The notes under the pieces: generated by a model
The model's database searches: none
What the model saw: the letters and a program-made list of their open reading frames with translations, nothing else
Told to the model about the DNA's origin: nothing
Shown here: piece by piece, positions 26,064 to 33,886 of the stretch
How positions within the stretch are numbered: the stretch's first letter is position 1
Layout of the letters: each line of letters begins with the position of its first letter
Source: Oscillospiraceae bacterium
GTDB lineage: Bacteria; Bacillota; Clostridia; Oscillospirales; Acutalibacteraceae
Length of the DNA: 40,992 nucleotides
Reading direction: 5' to 3'
Assembly: GCA_015066015.1 (NCBI GenBank)
Contig: SVPE01000016.1
Location: 1 to 40,992, forward strand
Translations under genes and position numbers: made by a program

Positions 26064-27509
26064 TTACTCCTTATTCGGGAAAAGCGTCACACGTATCGCC
26101 TCAGGTGTAAGACTGTCTTTTATTCGTTTGAAAACATCCTTTGACCTTGTTTTGAAGCCGGGGTCCCATTCCTGTGCAGCTGCCATCTTAATACCGATAT
26201 CGGAAAGGGGCTTTTCGTAAGCGACAAGACGCTTTTTAAAGGATTCGTAGTCCTTATTCTCCTCTCTTGTCCAGCCGGCTTCTCCGACTGCAAGAAGTCT
26301 CGGGAAGCACATATAGCACATTCTGTCGAAATCCTCAATATACTCTGTCCAGACAGGAGCTTCAACACCGATTACATTCTTTTTATTTTCCTCAGTGAGC
26401 TTGTCGTAAACGGGCTTATAGCAGTAAGTTTTCTTAAGCGGTGTAACGCCGTAAACATAGTCAAGGTAATAGTGATAAAAGTCCTCAGCAATGACCTTGC
26501 CGCCATTATTGGCGTAATCCACGCACTTGCCGTCTCTGTCCATCCAGTCACAGATGGTTATACTGTTTTTTGCTATACCTGAGTTGAGTGTCTCATTCCA
26601 TGCGATGATTTTCTTACCCTTGCTTTCGAGAAATTCCGCAATTTTATTTGTAAAATATCCCTGAAGCTGCTCAACGTCACTGAGACCCTCTGCCTTGATT
26701 TTGGTCTGACACTTCGGACAATTGACCCAACGTGACTTGGGAGCCTCGTCACCGCCGATATGGAAATATTCATACGGGAAAAGTTCTGCTATTTCATCAA
26801 GGAGTCTGTAACAGAAATCGTACACCGCCTCATTGCCCGCACACAGAATATCTCTGAAAATACCGCCCTCCGTCTTTACTGCAACGTGTTCACCGCGGCA
26901 GGAAAGCTCAGGGAATGTTGAAACTATAGCTGTTGTATGTCCGGGCATATCAATTTCGGGGATAACATCAATGTAACGCTCCTTACAAAAAGCAATAACA
27001 TCTCTGATTTCGTCCTTGGTATAATAGCCGCCGTAGGCACGTCCGTCCTTTGAGCCGAAGCCGTGACAGTCACGCCATGCGCCCTTTTCCATAAGCTCAG
27101 GGAAGCATTCAACCTCAATTCTCCAGCCCTGATCGTCACTGAGGTGCCAATGGAAGGTATTGAACTTAAGCTCTGCAGCTGCAGAAATATACTTTTTGAT
27201 TTCCTCAACGGACTGCATATGTCTTACAGAGTCAATCATAAAGCCTCTGTAGGGAAAAGCAGGCTCATCCTCGATTCTGCAAAGAGGAACACTGCCCTGT
27301 CTGAGAATCTGACTAAGGGTCTTGTCTGCATAAAACTTACCCTTTTCACTCTTTGAAGTAATGGTGATGCCGCTTTGCTGAATTGAAATAACATAGCCCT
27401 CATCGGAAAGCTTTTCGTCAGTAAGGTAAGCAATTCCCACCTCGTCAGAATTAAGCGTACCACCGTAATAACTGACCTTATTCGGCTTTGGAATAACATT
27501 AAGAGTCAT
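26064..27509 (-). CDS. beta-N-acetylhexosaminidase, glycoside hydrolase family 20
   Basis: A 481-aa enzyme with an N-terminal GH20b-like domain and a TIM barrel: AFPYRGFMIDSVRH, FHWHLSDDQGWR, and the catalytic FHIGGDEA motif with the Asp-Glu pair at residues 254-255. It removes terminal GlcNAc or GalNAc. No signal peptide is visible, so it probably acts in the cytoplasm on imported oligosaccharides. ATG at 27509 is chosen because AAGGGGT lies just upstream; GTG at 27518 is within that site. It is divergent from the Na/Pi-like gene. Confidence 0.92.
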   Translation of the reverse strand: MTLNVIPKPNKVSYYGGTLNSDEVGIAYLTDEKLSDEGYVISIQQSGITITSKSEKGKFYADKTLSQILRQGSVPLCRIEDEPAFPYRGFMIDSVRHMQSVEEIKKYISAAAELKFNTFHWHLSDDQGWRIEVECFPELMEKGAWRDCHGFGSKDGRAYGGYYTKDEIRDVIAFCKERYIDVIPEIDMPGHTTAIVSTFPELSCRGEHVAVKTEGGIFRDILCAGNEAVYDFCYRLLDEIAELFPYEYFHIGGDEAPKSRWVNCPKCQTKIKAEGLSDVEQLQGYFTNKIAEFLESKGKKIIAWNETLNSGIAKNSITICDWMDRDGKCVDYANNGGKVIAEDFYHYYLDYVYGVTPLKKTYCYKPVYDKLTEENKKNVIGVEAPVWTEYIEDFDRMCYMCFPRLLAVGEAGWTREENKDYESFKKRLVAYEKPLSDIGIKMAAAQEWDPGFKTRSKDVFKRIKDSLTPEAIRVTLFPNKE

Positions 27510-27585
27510 AATCAACACCCCTTGCTAAATATTATTATAATTGTAGCATAGCTTAAAATTTATTTCAAGTGCCTGAGGTGATTAC

Positions 27586-28548
27586 TTGACTGAAAGCATC
27601 ATAAATCTTCTTTGCGGCGTAGGACTGTTTCTTTACGGGATCTTTATGATGAGTGAGCATACAGAAAAAGCCTTCGGAGAAAAGCTGAGGCACACACTTG
27701 GAGTTCTTACCAAAAACCGCTTTACGGGAATGCTTACGGGAATTATCGTAACAGGACTTATACAAAGCTCCTCGGCAACAACGGTTATGACTGTGAGCTT
27801 TGTTTCCTCAGGTCTTATGAGTCTTTCTCAGGCGGTCGGTATCGTTATGGGAGCAAACATCGGCACCACTGTAACAAGTCTGCTGATAGCCTTCAACTTT
27901 TCCTTGGTTGCTCCCCTTGCAATTTTTCTGGGAGTCGCAGGAAAGCTTCTTTCAAAAAACGAGCAGAAAAAACATATGTGTGAGCTTATAACAGGCTTCG
28001 GACTGCTTTTTCTCGGTATGAATACTATGTCGTCATCCTTCGCATACCTTAAAGAAAACGAAGCCTTTCTGAGTCTTGTATCTGTCTGCGAGGGAAAAAT
28101 CTCCTGCATTCTTGTCGGTTTTATTATGACGGCAATCCTGCAAAGCTCATCGGCAACAGTAGGCATACTTCAGGCTCTCGCGCTTTCAGGAGTAACAGAT
28201 GCAGAAAGTGCTCTCTATATCATTTTCGGTCAGAATATAGGTGCAGTTATCCCCACCCTTCTGTCTGCCGCAGGCGCAAGCAAACAGGCAAAACAGGTCG
28301 GCATTATTCATCTGCTTTTCAATCTTATCGGTACGGTATTTTTCTTTACCGTCTTCGAGATATTTCCCTTCCCCGATTTTATAAGCCGCATAGGCAACAA
28401 ATCAATGCAGGTTTCCTTTATGCACATAGCCTTCAATGTGCTTTCCACAGCCATATTACTTCCCTTCGGTGATTTGCTTATAAAGCTTTCGGATATAAAA
28501 ATACCCCTCACCGTAAAAACGGAAAGGGGTAAAAAACGTGAAATATAG
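27586..28548 (+). CDS. Na/Pi-cotransporter-family protein, no PhoU domain
   Basis: A 320-aa membrane protein with the duplicated QSSSAT repeat of the NptA/PF02690 family (GLIQSSSATTVMTVSFVSSG and AILQSSSATVGILQALALSG). Relatives of about 550 aa carry a C-terminal PhoU domain; this one ends after the membrane part. It probably moves phosphate or another anion with sodium. It starts at TTG, 5 nt after GAGGTG. The last 50 bases of the gene form the terminator hairpin of the convergent phosphoesterase gene. Confidence 0.82.
   Translation: MTESIINLLCGVGLFLYGIFMMSEHTEKAFGEKLRHTLGVLTKNRFTGMLTGIIVTGLIQSSSATTVMTVSFVSSGLMSLSQAVGIVMGANIGTTVTSLLIAFNFSLVAPLAIFLGVAGKLLSKNEQKKHMCELITGFGLLFLGMNTMSSSFAYLKENEAFLSLVSVCEGKISCILVGFIMTAILQSSSATVGILQALALSGVTDAESALYIIFGQNIGAVIPTLLSAAGASKQAKQVGIIHLLFNLIGTVFFFTVFEIFPFPDFISRIGNKSMQVSFMHIAFNVLSTAILLPFGDLLIKLSDIKIPLTVKTERGKKREI
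28494..28530 (-). terminator. phosphoesterase terminator inside the Na/Pi gene
   Basis: On the minus strand ACCCCT (28530-28525) and AGGGGT (28508-28503) enclose an inner CCGT/ACGG stem, followed by a T-rich run (28502-28497). It lies 25 bp beyond the phosphoesterase stop codon, within the convergent coding sequence. Confidence 0.65.
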
Positions 28549-28554
28549 ATGTTC

Positions 28555-30237
28555 TTATTTCCATTCGGGAAGGAAAGCAAGAAGTGTTCTTACAGCAGCA
28601 TAAATCATCTTAAAGAAGTCTATAAGCTTTTCCCAGAAGGTCTGCTCATTTTCTTCAACAAGCTCTGTATAACCGGGAAGAATCACGTTGCTGTCAGCAG
28701 GTTCTCTGTCTGTTGTGAAGTCTGCCATAATAGGAAGAATTGCAGTTGTTATAAAAATCTCTATACCCTCGAAGCGTTTTACACCGTCACCGGCATAGAT
28801 AAGGAAGTTAACGGGAACCTCAACGCCGAGAAGACCTGTGAGGAATGAAAGCACCTTTGCATATTCTTCAGCACTTACCTCGCTGAGGGCATAGCTGATA
28901 ACAGCTGCAAGACCTCTTGTGGCAAGGATAACCTCATCGGAGTATGCAGGGTAGTTTTCACCGCCGAAATTATGAGCCTGGTAGATTGTAACTGCAAGGT
29001 CTATCATATTCTCATAATCCGTATCAGGAACAGTTGTGCTGTACTTTTCAACAATAGCTTCAATGCTGTGACCCTCTACGGTTTCATTTTCCCTTTCAAA
29101 GGGCATATTAAGCGCATAGTTGAGTCTGTCACCGACCTTGTCGATGATGGCGTTCATTTCTTCGTCTTCAAGCTTGAGAAGAGACTTGAGTGTTTTTGCA
29201 TTTGTGTAGTTATTAAAAGTAAGTGCATAGCTTAAATCTGTAACTATTTTCTGATATTCGGTGAAATTGCTTTCTGCAAGAGCAAGTGCATTTTCACTGA
29301 TGCCTTCAGGGAAATAGCTGATGTCAACCTTATCAATGTGTCTTGTTTCAAACCTGACCTCATCACCGAAGGTAACAACTCTGTAGGGTGTACCGATTCC
29401 GCCGAGTGAGCCCGTGACTACATCGTAGATAACCGTTCCGTCAGCAGCGGTGTAGGCTGCGATATCGTGGTCGTGAGTGTGAGCAGTGAAGGTATACTTG
29501 ATACCTGCCGCAGCGTAAACCTCAGCTGCCTCCGGGCTGTCGGCAACAACTACGCCCTTGGGCTGAATAACCGTTGAAAGAATCATATGACCGAGCAGAT
29601 TCTGATGATGCATACCTATAAGCTTTTTGCCGTCTGCCTCAGCCTTTTCGCCCTGCTCGGCAATCCACTGAAGTCTTTCGGCGAAAACGCTGTGAGCACC
29701 TGTGCCCTCAGTTGTGGAGTCAATAGCTATAAGGCGATACTCATCGTTAAGGTCAACTACATAAGAGGCTGACTTTGTATCAACTTCAAGTGCCTCATCA
29801 TAACCGAATGCGGCATAAGCCTCCATAAATTCAGCCTTGCTGTTGTTTAAAACATCGTGATTTCCGGGAACAACAAAAACCTTTTTTCCCGTTGATGCTT
29901 CAAACTCGGCAAGCAATGCGGTCATTTCCTCAACCTGCACGTCGGTGCCGGTTTCGGTGATATCACCGGGGATAAGGATACAGTCGCTTTCGTTTGCTGC
30001 AGCAGCCTCGAGAAATGCCATAAAAACAGCATCAATCTCATAGTAAAGTCTGCCGGCAGAATTTACATGGGCGAAGTCCTCACTTACGGAATTTGACTTC
30101 TTTGCAGTATCAAAGCTGTTATAGTGAATATCGTTTACAACTGTGACAACAAGCTCATCGCCCTCAGCTGAAGCCGCAACACTGCAAAGGCTAAACAACA
30201 TAAGTGTCGCAAGAAATACTGATAATATTTTTTTCAT
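28555..30237 (-). CDS. secreted calcineurin-like metallophosphoesterase
   Basis: A 560-aa protein with a signal peptide (1-24, ending ASAEG) and the metallophosphatase motifs in order: NDIHY (35-39), IPGDITETGTD, VPGNHDVL, GMHHQN and TAHTHDHD. These bind a di-metal centre and cleave phosphoesters outside the cell. A helical domain follows, then a final roughly 30-residue aromatic amphipathic tail (FWEKLIDFFKMIY...) like that of the hydrolase near 5 kb. AGGAGGA precedes the ATG and a strong promoter lies upstream. The substrate is unknown. Confidence 0.85.
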   Translation of the reverse strand: MKKILSVFLATLMLFSLCSVAASAEGDELVVTVVNDIHYNSFDTAKKSNSVSEDFAHVNSAGRLYYEIDAVFMAFLEAAAANESDCILIPGDITETGTDVQVEEMTALLAEFEASTGKKVFVVPGNHDVLNNSKAEFMEAYAAFGYDEALEVDTKSASYVVDLNDEYRLIAIDSTTEGTGAHSVFAERLQWIAEQGEKAEADGKKLIGMHHQNLLGHMILSTVIQPKGVVVADSPEAAEVYAAAGIKYTFTAHTHDHDIAAYTAADGTVIYDVVTGSLGGIGTPYRVVTFGDEVRFETRHIDKVDISYFPEGISENALALAESNFTEYQKIVTDLSYALTFNNYTNAKTLKSLLKLEDEEMNAIIDKVGDRLNYALNMPFERENETVEGHSIEAIVEKYSTTVPDTDYENMIDLAVTIYQAHNFGGENYPAYSDEVILATRGLAAVISYALSEVSAEEYAKVLSFLTGLLGVEVPVNFLIYAGDGVKRFEGIEIFITTAILPIMADFTTDREPADSNVILPGYTELVEENEQTFWEKLIDFFKMIYAAVRTLLAFLPEWK

Positions 30238-30270
30238 TTCAATTCCTCCTGAGAATTATATTTTTCAACA

Positions 30271-30299
30271 ATTCTAACACTTTTGTATACGAATGTCAA
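30271..30299 (-). promoter_or_regulatory. sigma-A promoter of the phosphoesterase gene
   Basis: On the minus strand TTGACA (30299-30294), a 17-bp spacer and TAGAAT (30276-30271) lie 34 bp before the start codon, an almost perfect match to consensus. Confidence 0.75.
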
Positions 30300-30341
30300 T
30301 TATTTTTCGAAAAAAAACATTATCATTTTTTTAAAAAAGCA

Positions 30342-30803
30342 TTAAAGGGTTTTTACCTTTACAACTATCTTACATACCTCAGCAGGATTTTTTGCAAAGC
30401 ACATACCGGGCTTATGAGCATCCGAGGGGAAGAATATTCCGTACTCCCCTTCACGCACAACAACAGTTCCTGCCTTATCAAAGTCGTCAAAAAAGACAAC
30501 ATCACGCTCTGCATCATAATCACAGGATGGAGTAAAAGCTTGTATATCGGCAAACTGCATCACCTCGACACCCGAGAGAATGTACTGAATATCAATATAA
30601 TGCTTATGCGCCTCAAAGGAGCTTTCTTTTTCAAGCTTTGACGTGTATCTCTGAATAAAAGCGTAAAGCTTATCGCCCTCAAGCTCGTATCTGCCCTCAG
30701 GAAGCTTCTCCTCCTCTGCTTTTTTTATAAACCGGAAGGCTTTTTCAAAGCTTTCGTGAACAGCCGTATAGCGGTCACAGTTTTTCAGACTGTCATATAT
30801 CAT
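30342..30803 (-). CDS. YhcH/YjgK/YiaL family protein
   Basis: A 153-aa cupin-like protein of the DUF386 family: GRYELEGDKLYAFIQRYTSK, FEAHKHYIDIQYILSGVE (metal-binding His residues), and FFPSDAHKPGM. Members (such as NanQ/YhcH) are linked to sialic-acid or other sugar metabolism and may act as sugar anomerases. GAGGG precedes the ATG. It is a stand-alone gene upstream of the phosphoesterase gene; no sialic-acid genes are visible beside it. Confidence 0.85.
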   Translation of the reverse strand: MIYDSLKNCDRYTAVHESFEKAFRFIKKAEEEKLPEGRYELEGDKLYAFIQRYTSKLEKESSFEAHKHYIDIQYILSGVEVMQFADIQAFTPSCDYDAERDVVFFDDFDKAGTVVVREGEYGIFFPSDAHKPGMCFAKNPAEVCKIVVKVKTL

Positions 30804-30834
30804 TATTTAACCCTCTTTCTTTTCTGTTACGCAA

Positions 30835-30866
30835 CTGTGGCACACTCCGAACGAAGTGTGCCACAG
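30835..30866 (+). terminator. perfect hairpin followed by plus-strand T run
   Basis: CTGTGGCACACT (30835-30846) pairs with AGTGTGCCACAG (30855-30866) around 8 nt. The T-rich run lies on the plus-strand side (30869-30877) although both flanking genes are on minus. In the minus direction it is a hairpin without U's after the DUF1858 gene. Confidence 0.45.
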
Positions 30867-30879
30867 GCTTTATTTTTGA

Positions 30880-31101
30880 TTATTCGATTGCTTCGAGTCT
30901 TGTTCTAAACTCTTCAATCTTTTCCTTTGAATAGATCTTTGAAAGAACTACCATACCCATATTAGGTGTGAAGCCCATTGTAAGAGCAAGGTTCTTCATG
31001 GGATGGTTCATGATTTCAGGGCAGAGATCATTAACGATTTCCATAACCTGAGGATCCTTCATAAGTACGCTGAATTTTGTGTCGAATGAATACTTTGACA
31101 T
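30880..31101 (-). CDS. DUF1858-domain protein
   Basis: A 73-aa protein that is essentially one DUF1858 domain (FDTKFSVLMKDPQVMEIVNDLCPEI, then NHPMKNLALTMGFTPNM). Function is unknown; such domains often occur with redox proteins. It has its own AAGGAG ribosome site and lies 75 bp after the gamma subunit of the oxidoreductase, so it may share that transcript. Confidence 0.8.
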   Translation of the reverse strand: MSKYSFDTKFSVLMKDPQVMEIVNDLCPEIMNHPMKNLALTMGFTPNMGMVVLSKIYSKEKIEEFRTRLEAIE

Positions 31102-31176
31102 AGTGTTTATCTCCTTTTATAATTATTTATTATGTAAGTCACGTGCCGGAGGCACTCTGACTACTGACTACCTGAA

Positions 31177-31719
31177 TTATGCCTGCTCACCAAAAGCGAT
31201 ACCCTTTTCGAGAGCCTTAAGGTTCATTGCGAGAATTTCGGGCTTCTTTTCCTTGAACTTTTCTTCAAGTGAAGCTACAAAAACCTCCTTGCTTACAACG
31301 CCTGTTGCACCGATGAGAGCACCGATGATAACGATGTTTGCAACCTTGATGTTGCCCACCTCAAGAGCGATATCGTCAACGGGTACGGAAATAACCTTCT
31401 TACCGTCGATCTTAACCTCTGAAGTGATACGGCTTGAATTGAGCACCATAATGCCGCCGTCCTTAACATCGCTGCTGAATTTGTTGAAGGCCTGCTCGTT
31501 CATTGCAACAAAGTTGTCGCTCATTTTGGGAAGGGGTGAAACAATTTCACCGTCACTGATGATAACTGTGCACTTTGCGCTGCCGCCTCTCTGTTCGGGA
31601 CCGTATTCGGGAAGGAAGGTTGCGTGCTTACCCATATCAATAGCAGCATGAGCGAGCATCATACCTGCAGACATAATGCCCTGTCCGCCTGAGCCTGAAA
31701 ATACAAATGACTGTTTCAT
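31177..31719 (-). CDS. 2-oxoacid:ferredoxin oxidoreductase, gamma subunit
   Basis: A 180-aa protein of the pyruvate/ketoisovalerate oxidoreductase gamma family: FSGSGGQGIMSAGMMLAHAA (residues 6-25), the PEYGPEQRGGSAKC loop, and NMVIIGALIGATG-type strands. It completes the CoA-binding part of the complex. Its ATG overlaps the stop codon of the beta gene by one base, giving coupled translation. The substrate class is set by the alpha and beta subunits. Confidence 0.9.
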   Translation of the reverse strand: MKQSFVFSGSGGQGIMSAGMMLAHAAIDMGKHATFLPEYGPEQRGGSAKCTVIISDGEIVSPLPKMSDNFVAMNEQAFNKFSSDVKDGGIMVLNSSRITSEVKIDGKKVISVPVDDIALEVGNIKVANIVIIGALIGATGVVSKEVFVASLEEKFKEKKPEILAMNLKALEKGIAFGEQA

Positions 31720-32462
31720 TATGCTTCGGCCTCCTCATCCTTGTAGATTCCCGGCTTGAAGTAGGGAATTGAATTTGTGTTCATATATTCGAGAGTATCG
31801 AGAGGACTCATACCCCAGTTTGTAGGACAGTTTGTAAGAAGCTCAATAAATGTGAAGCCCTTACCTGCAAGCTGAAGTTCGAAGGCCTTCTTTATACCCT
31901 TCTTGGCATCCATAACACCCTTGGGAGTATTGAGTGCATATCTTGCAACAAACACGGGAGCCTTAAGTACTGAGATAAGCTCGCACATCTGAAGAGGATA
32001 GCCGGTTGTTGCAGCGTCTCTGCCGAAGCGTGTTGTTGTTGATTTCTGACCGATAAGCGTAGTGGGAGCCATCTGGCCGCCTGTCATACCGTAGGTCTGG
32101 TTGTTGGCAAAAACAACTGTGAAGTTTTCGCCTCTGTTGGCAGCTGACATAATTTCAGCAAGACCGATGGCTGCAAGGTCGCCGTCACCCTGATAGGTGA
32201 AAACAAGTCTTTCAGGCATGCTTCTTTTCACACCCGTTGCAACTGCGGGAGCACGTCCGTGAGCAGCACCGATAACGTCGCCTGCCCAGGAGTAAAGATT
32301 AAGAGCGGAGCAACCTACGGAAACGACATTAATTGCGTTTTCCTTCTGATTAAGCTCGTCGATTACGTCTGCAACAAGTCTTGTTGCAAGTGCATGAAGA
32401 CAACCGGGGCAATAACCTGTTGTCATAGGCATAAGTGATGACGGTCTTTTATATGCAGGCAT
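31719..32462 (-). CDS. 2-oxoacid:ferredoxin oxidoreductase, beta (TPP-binding) subunit
   Basis: A 247-aa protein with the CPGCLHAL N-terminal motif, the thiamine-pyrophosphate motif GDGDLAAIGLAEIMSAANRGENFTVVFANN and YGMTGGQMAPTT. It binds thiamine pyrophosphate and hands electrons to ferredoxin. It lies 1 nt after the alpha-subunit gene. Sequence points to the VOR/KOR branch (branched-chain 2-oxoacids or 2-oxoglutarate) rather than pyruvate oxidoreductase, but this is not decisive. Confidence 0.9.
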   Translation of the reverse strand: MPAYKRPSSLMPMTTGYCPGCLHALATRLVADVIDELNQKENAINVVSVGCSALNLYSWAGDVIGAAHGRAPAVATGVKRSMPERLVFTYQGDGDLAAIGLAEIMSAANRGENFTVVFANNQTYGMTGGQMAPTTLIGQKSTTTRFGRDAATTGYPLQMCELISVLKAPVFVARYALNTPKGVMDAKKGIKKAFELQLAGKGFTFIELLTNCPTNWGMSPLDTLEYMNTNSIPYFKPGIYKDEEAEA

Positions 32463-32463
32463 A

Positions 32464-33531
32464 TTATTCTCCTCCCTTCACAATATTTGCAATTGCTTCA
32501 TATACGCCCTCGTCGTCAAGGAGCATACCGCCGCTTCTGCCGTACTCGTGTACAGGGCAGCGACCCTTGACCTGAAGCTCGATATCATCGCGCATCTGGG
32601 CGGGAATTGTCATTTCGATATCAATGATACCCTTCACCTTGCCGTAATCAAGGCCGTCGAGACTTGCCTTGGGGAAAGGATAAAGAGTGATGGGGCGAAT
32701 CATACCTACCTTGTAGCCCTCCTCGCGGAGAGTATTGATTGCTTCCTTGGCAACGCGTGCTGCGATACCGTAAGCTACTACAACATATTCAGCATCGTCA
32801 AGAAGATATTCTTCAACCTTGGTGTCTGTCATTTCCCACATCTTGTAGGTCATGCCCTTGAACTTATTGAGCATTTCAAGAGCCATTTCGGGAAGAATGG
32901 GAGTAATCATATGAGACTCTGTTCTGCCGTTACGCTTTGAAAGGTCCCAGTCCTCTGTGTTTACGGGATTAAGCTCCTTCATCGGGGGAAGCTCAACCTC
33001 TTCCATAATTGCACCGAGACAGCCGTCCATAAGAATAAATACGGGGTTTCTGTCTCTTTCGGCAACCTCCCATGCATTATATGTAAGGTCAACTGCCTCC
33101 TGTAAGGTTGCGGGAGCATAAACAATTGTACGGAAGCCACCGTGACCGAGAGCCTTTGTAGCCTGAAGATAGTCAGACTGTGCAGGCTGGATTGATCCGA
33201 GGCCGGGTCCGCCTCTTGAAATGTTAACAATAACAGCAGGAAGCTGTGCTGATGCAAGGTAGGAAATACCCTCTGCCTTAAGGCTGATGCCCGGACCTGA
33301 GGAGCTTGTCATTGATCTTGTACCTGTTGCAGCTGCACCGTAAACCATATTGATTGATGCAACCTCGCTTTCGCCCTGTACGAAAGCACCGCCGACTTCA
33401 GGAAGTCTCCATGAAAGGTACTCGGGAATTTCATTCTGCGGAGTGATGGGGTAACCTGCAAAGAAACGGCAACCGCCTCTGACAGCTGCTTCAGCGATAG
33501 CTTCACAGCCCTTCATAAATCTTTTTTCCAT
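32464..33531 (-). CDS. vorB: 2-oxoacid:ferredoxin oxidoreductase, alpha subunit (VorB-like)
   Basis: A 355-aa protein starting KGCEAIAEAAVRGGCRFFAG and continuing YPITPQNEIPEYLS, VQGESEVASINMVYGAAATG, and SSSGPGISLKAEGISYLAS, the pyrimidine-binding fold of VorB-type alpha subunits. The complex converts a 2-oxoacid plus CoA into acyl-CoA, CO2 and reduced ferredoxin. The order delta-alpha-beta-gamma is typical of 3-methyl-2-oxobutanoate oxidoreductase in Clostridia. Confidence 0.88.
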   Translation of the reverse strand: MEKRFMKGCEAIAEAAVRGGCRFFAGYPITPQNEIPEYLSWRLPEVGGAFVQGESEVASINMVYGAAATGTRSMTSSSGPGISLKAEGISYLASAQLPAVIVNISRGGPGLGSIQPAQSDYLQATKALGHGGFRTIVYAPATLQEAVDLTYNAWEVAERDRNPVFILMDGCLGAIMEEVELPPMKELNPVNTEDWDLSKRNGRTESHMITPILPEMALEMLNKFKGMTYKMWEMTDTKVEEYLLDDAEYVVVAYGIAARVAKEAINTLREEGYKVGMIRPITLYPFPKASLDGLDYGKVKGIIDIEMTIPAQMRDDIELQVKGRCPVHEYGRSGGMLLDDEGVYEAIANIVKGGE

Positions 33532-33543
33532 TATGTCCCCTCC

Positions 33544-33750
33544 TTACGCATTTTTGCCAGCAACTTCAATTGCTGCCTCAGGACACATAAGTGCACAGAT
33601 TGCACAGCCGTTACATGCATCCGGGTTGTTCTGTACGGGATAGAAGTGACCCTTTTCGGATCTTTCCTTACCCATTTCAAGGATGTGCTTGGGGCAGAAC
33701 TTAATGCAGTAGCCGCAGCCCTTACACATCAGTGCATTGATGGTAATCAT
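33544..33750 (-). CDS. 4Fe-4S ferredoxin (delta) subunit of 2-oxoacid oxidoreductase
   Basis: A 68-aa protein with two cluster motifs, CKGCGYCIKFCP and CNGCAICALMCP, each the CxxCxxCxxxCP of bacterial ferredoxins. It carries electrons from the thiamine subunit. It is first in the operon, 12 bp before the alpha gene, with AGGAG upstream of its ATG. Confidence 0.93.
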   Translation of the reverse strand: MITINALMCKGCGYCIKFCPKHILEMGKERSEKGHFYPVQNNPDACNGCAICALMCPEAAIEVAGKNA

Positions 33751-33784
33751 TTTTAAATAGCTCCTTTTATTTTAAATTAAATGA

Positions 33785-33828
33785 AAAAGCAATAGAGTAA
33801 TTATATCACACTCTATTGCTTTTGTAAA
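33785..33828 (-). promoter_or_regulatory. oxidoreductase promoter inside a terminator-like palindrome
   Basis: AAAAGCAATAGAGT (33785-33798) and ACTCTATTGCTTTT (33810-33823) form a perfect 14-bp inverted repeat with an 11-nt centre. On the minus strand TTTACA (33828-33823), a 17-bp spacer and TATAAT (33805-33800) place the -10 box in that centre. The palindrome may end transcription from the upstream synthetase gene, act as an operator for the oxidoreductase genes, or both. Confidence 0.6.
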
Positions 33829-33886
33829 TGCACAAATTTGAGCTAAAAGTAACAAATTTATCAAGCCAAATGTGACAATTTATCTA

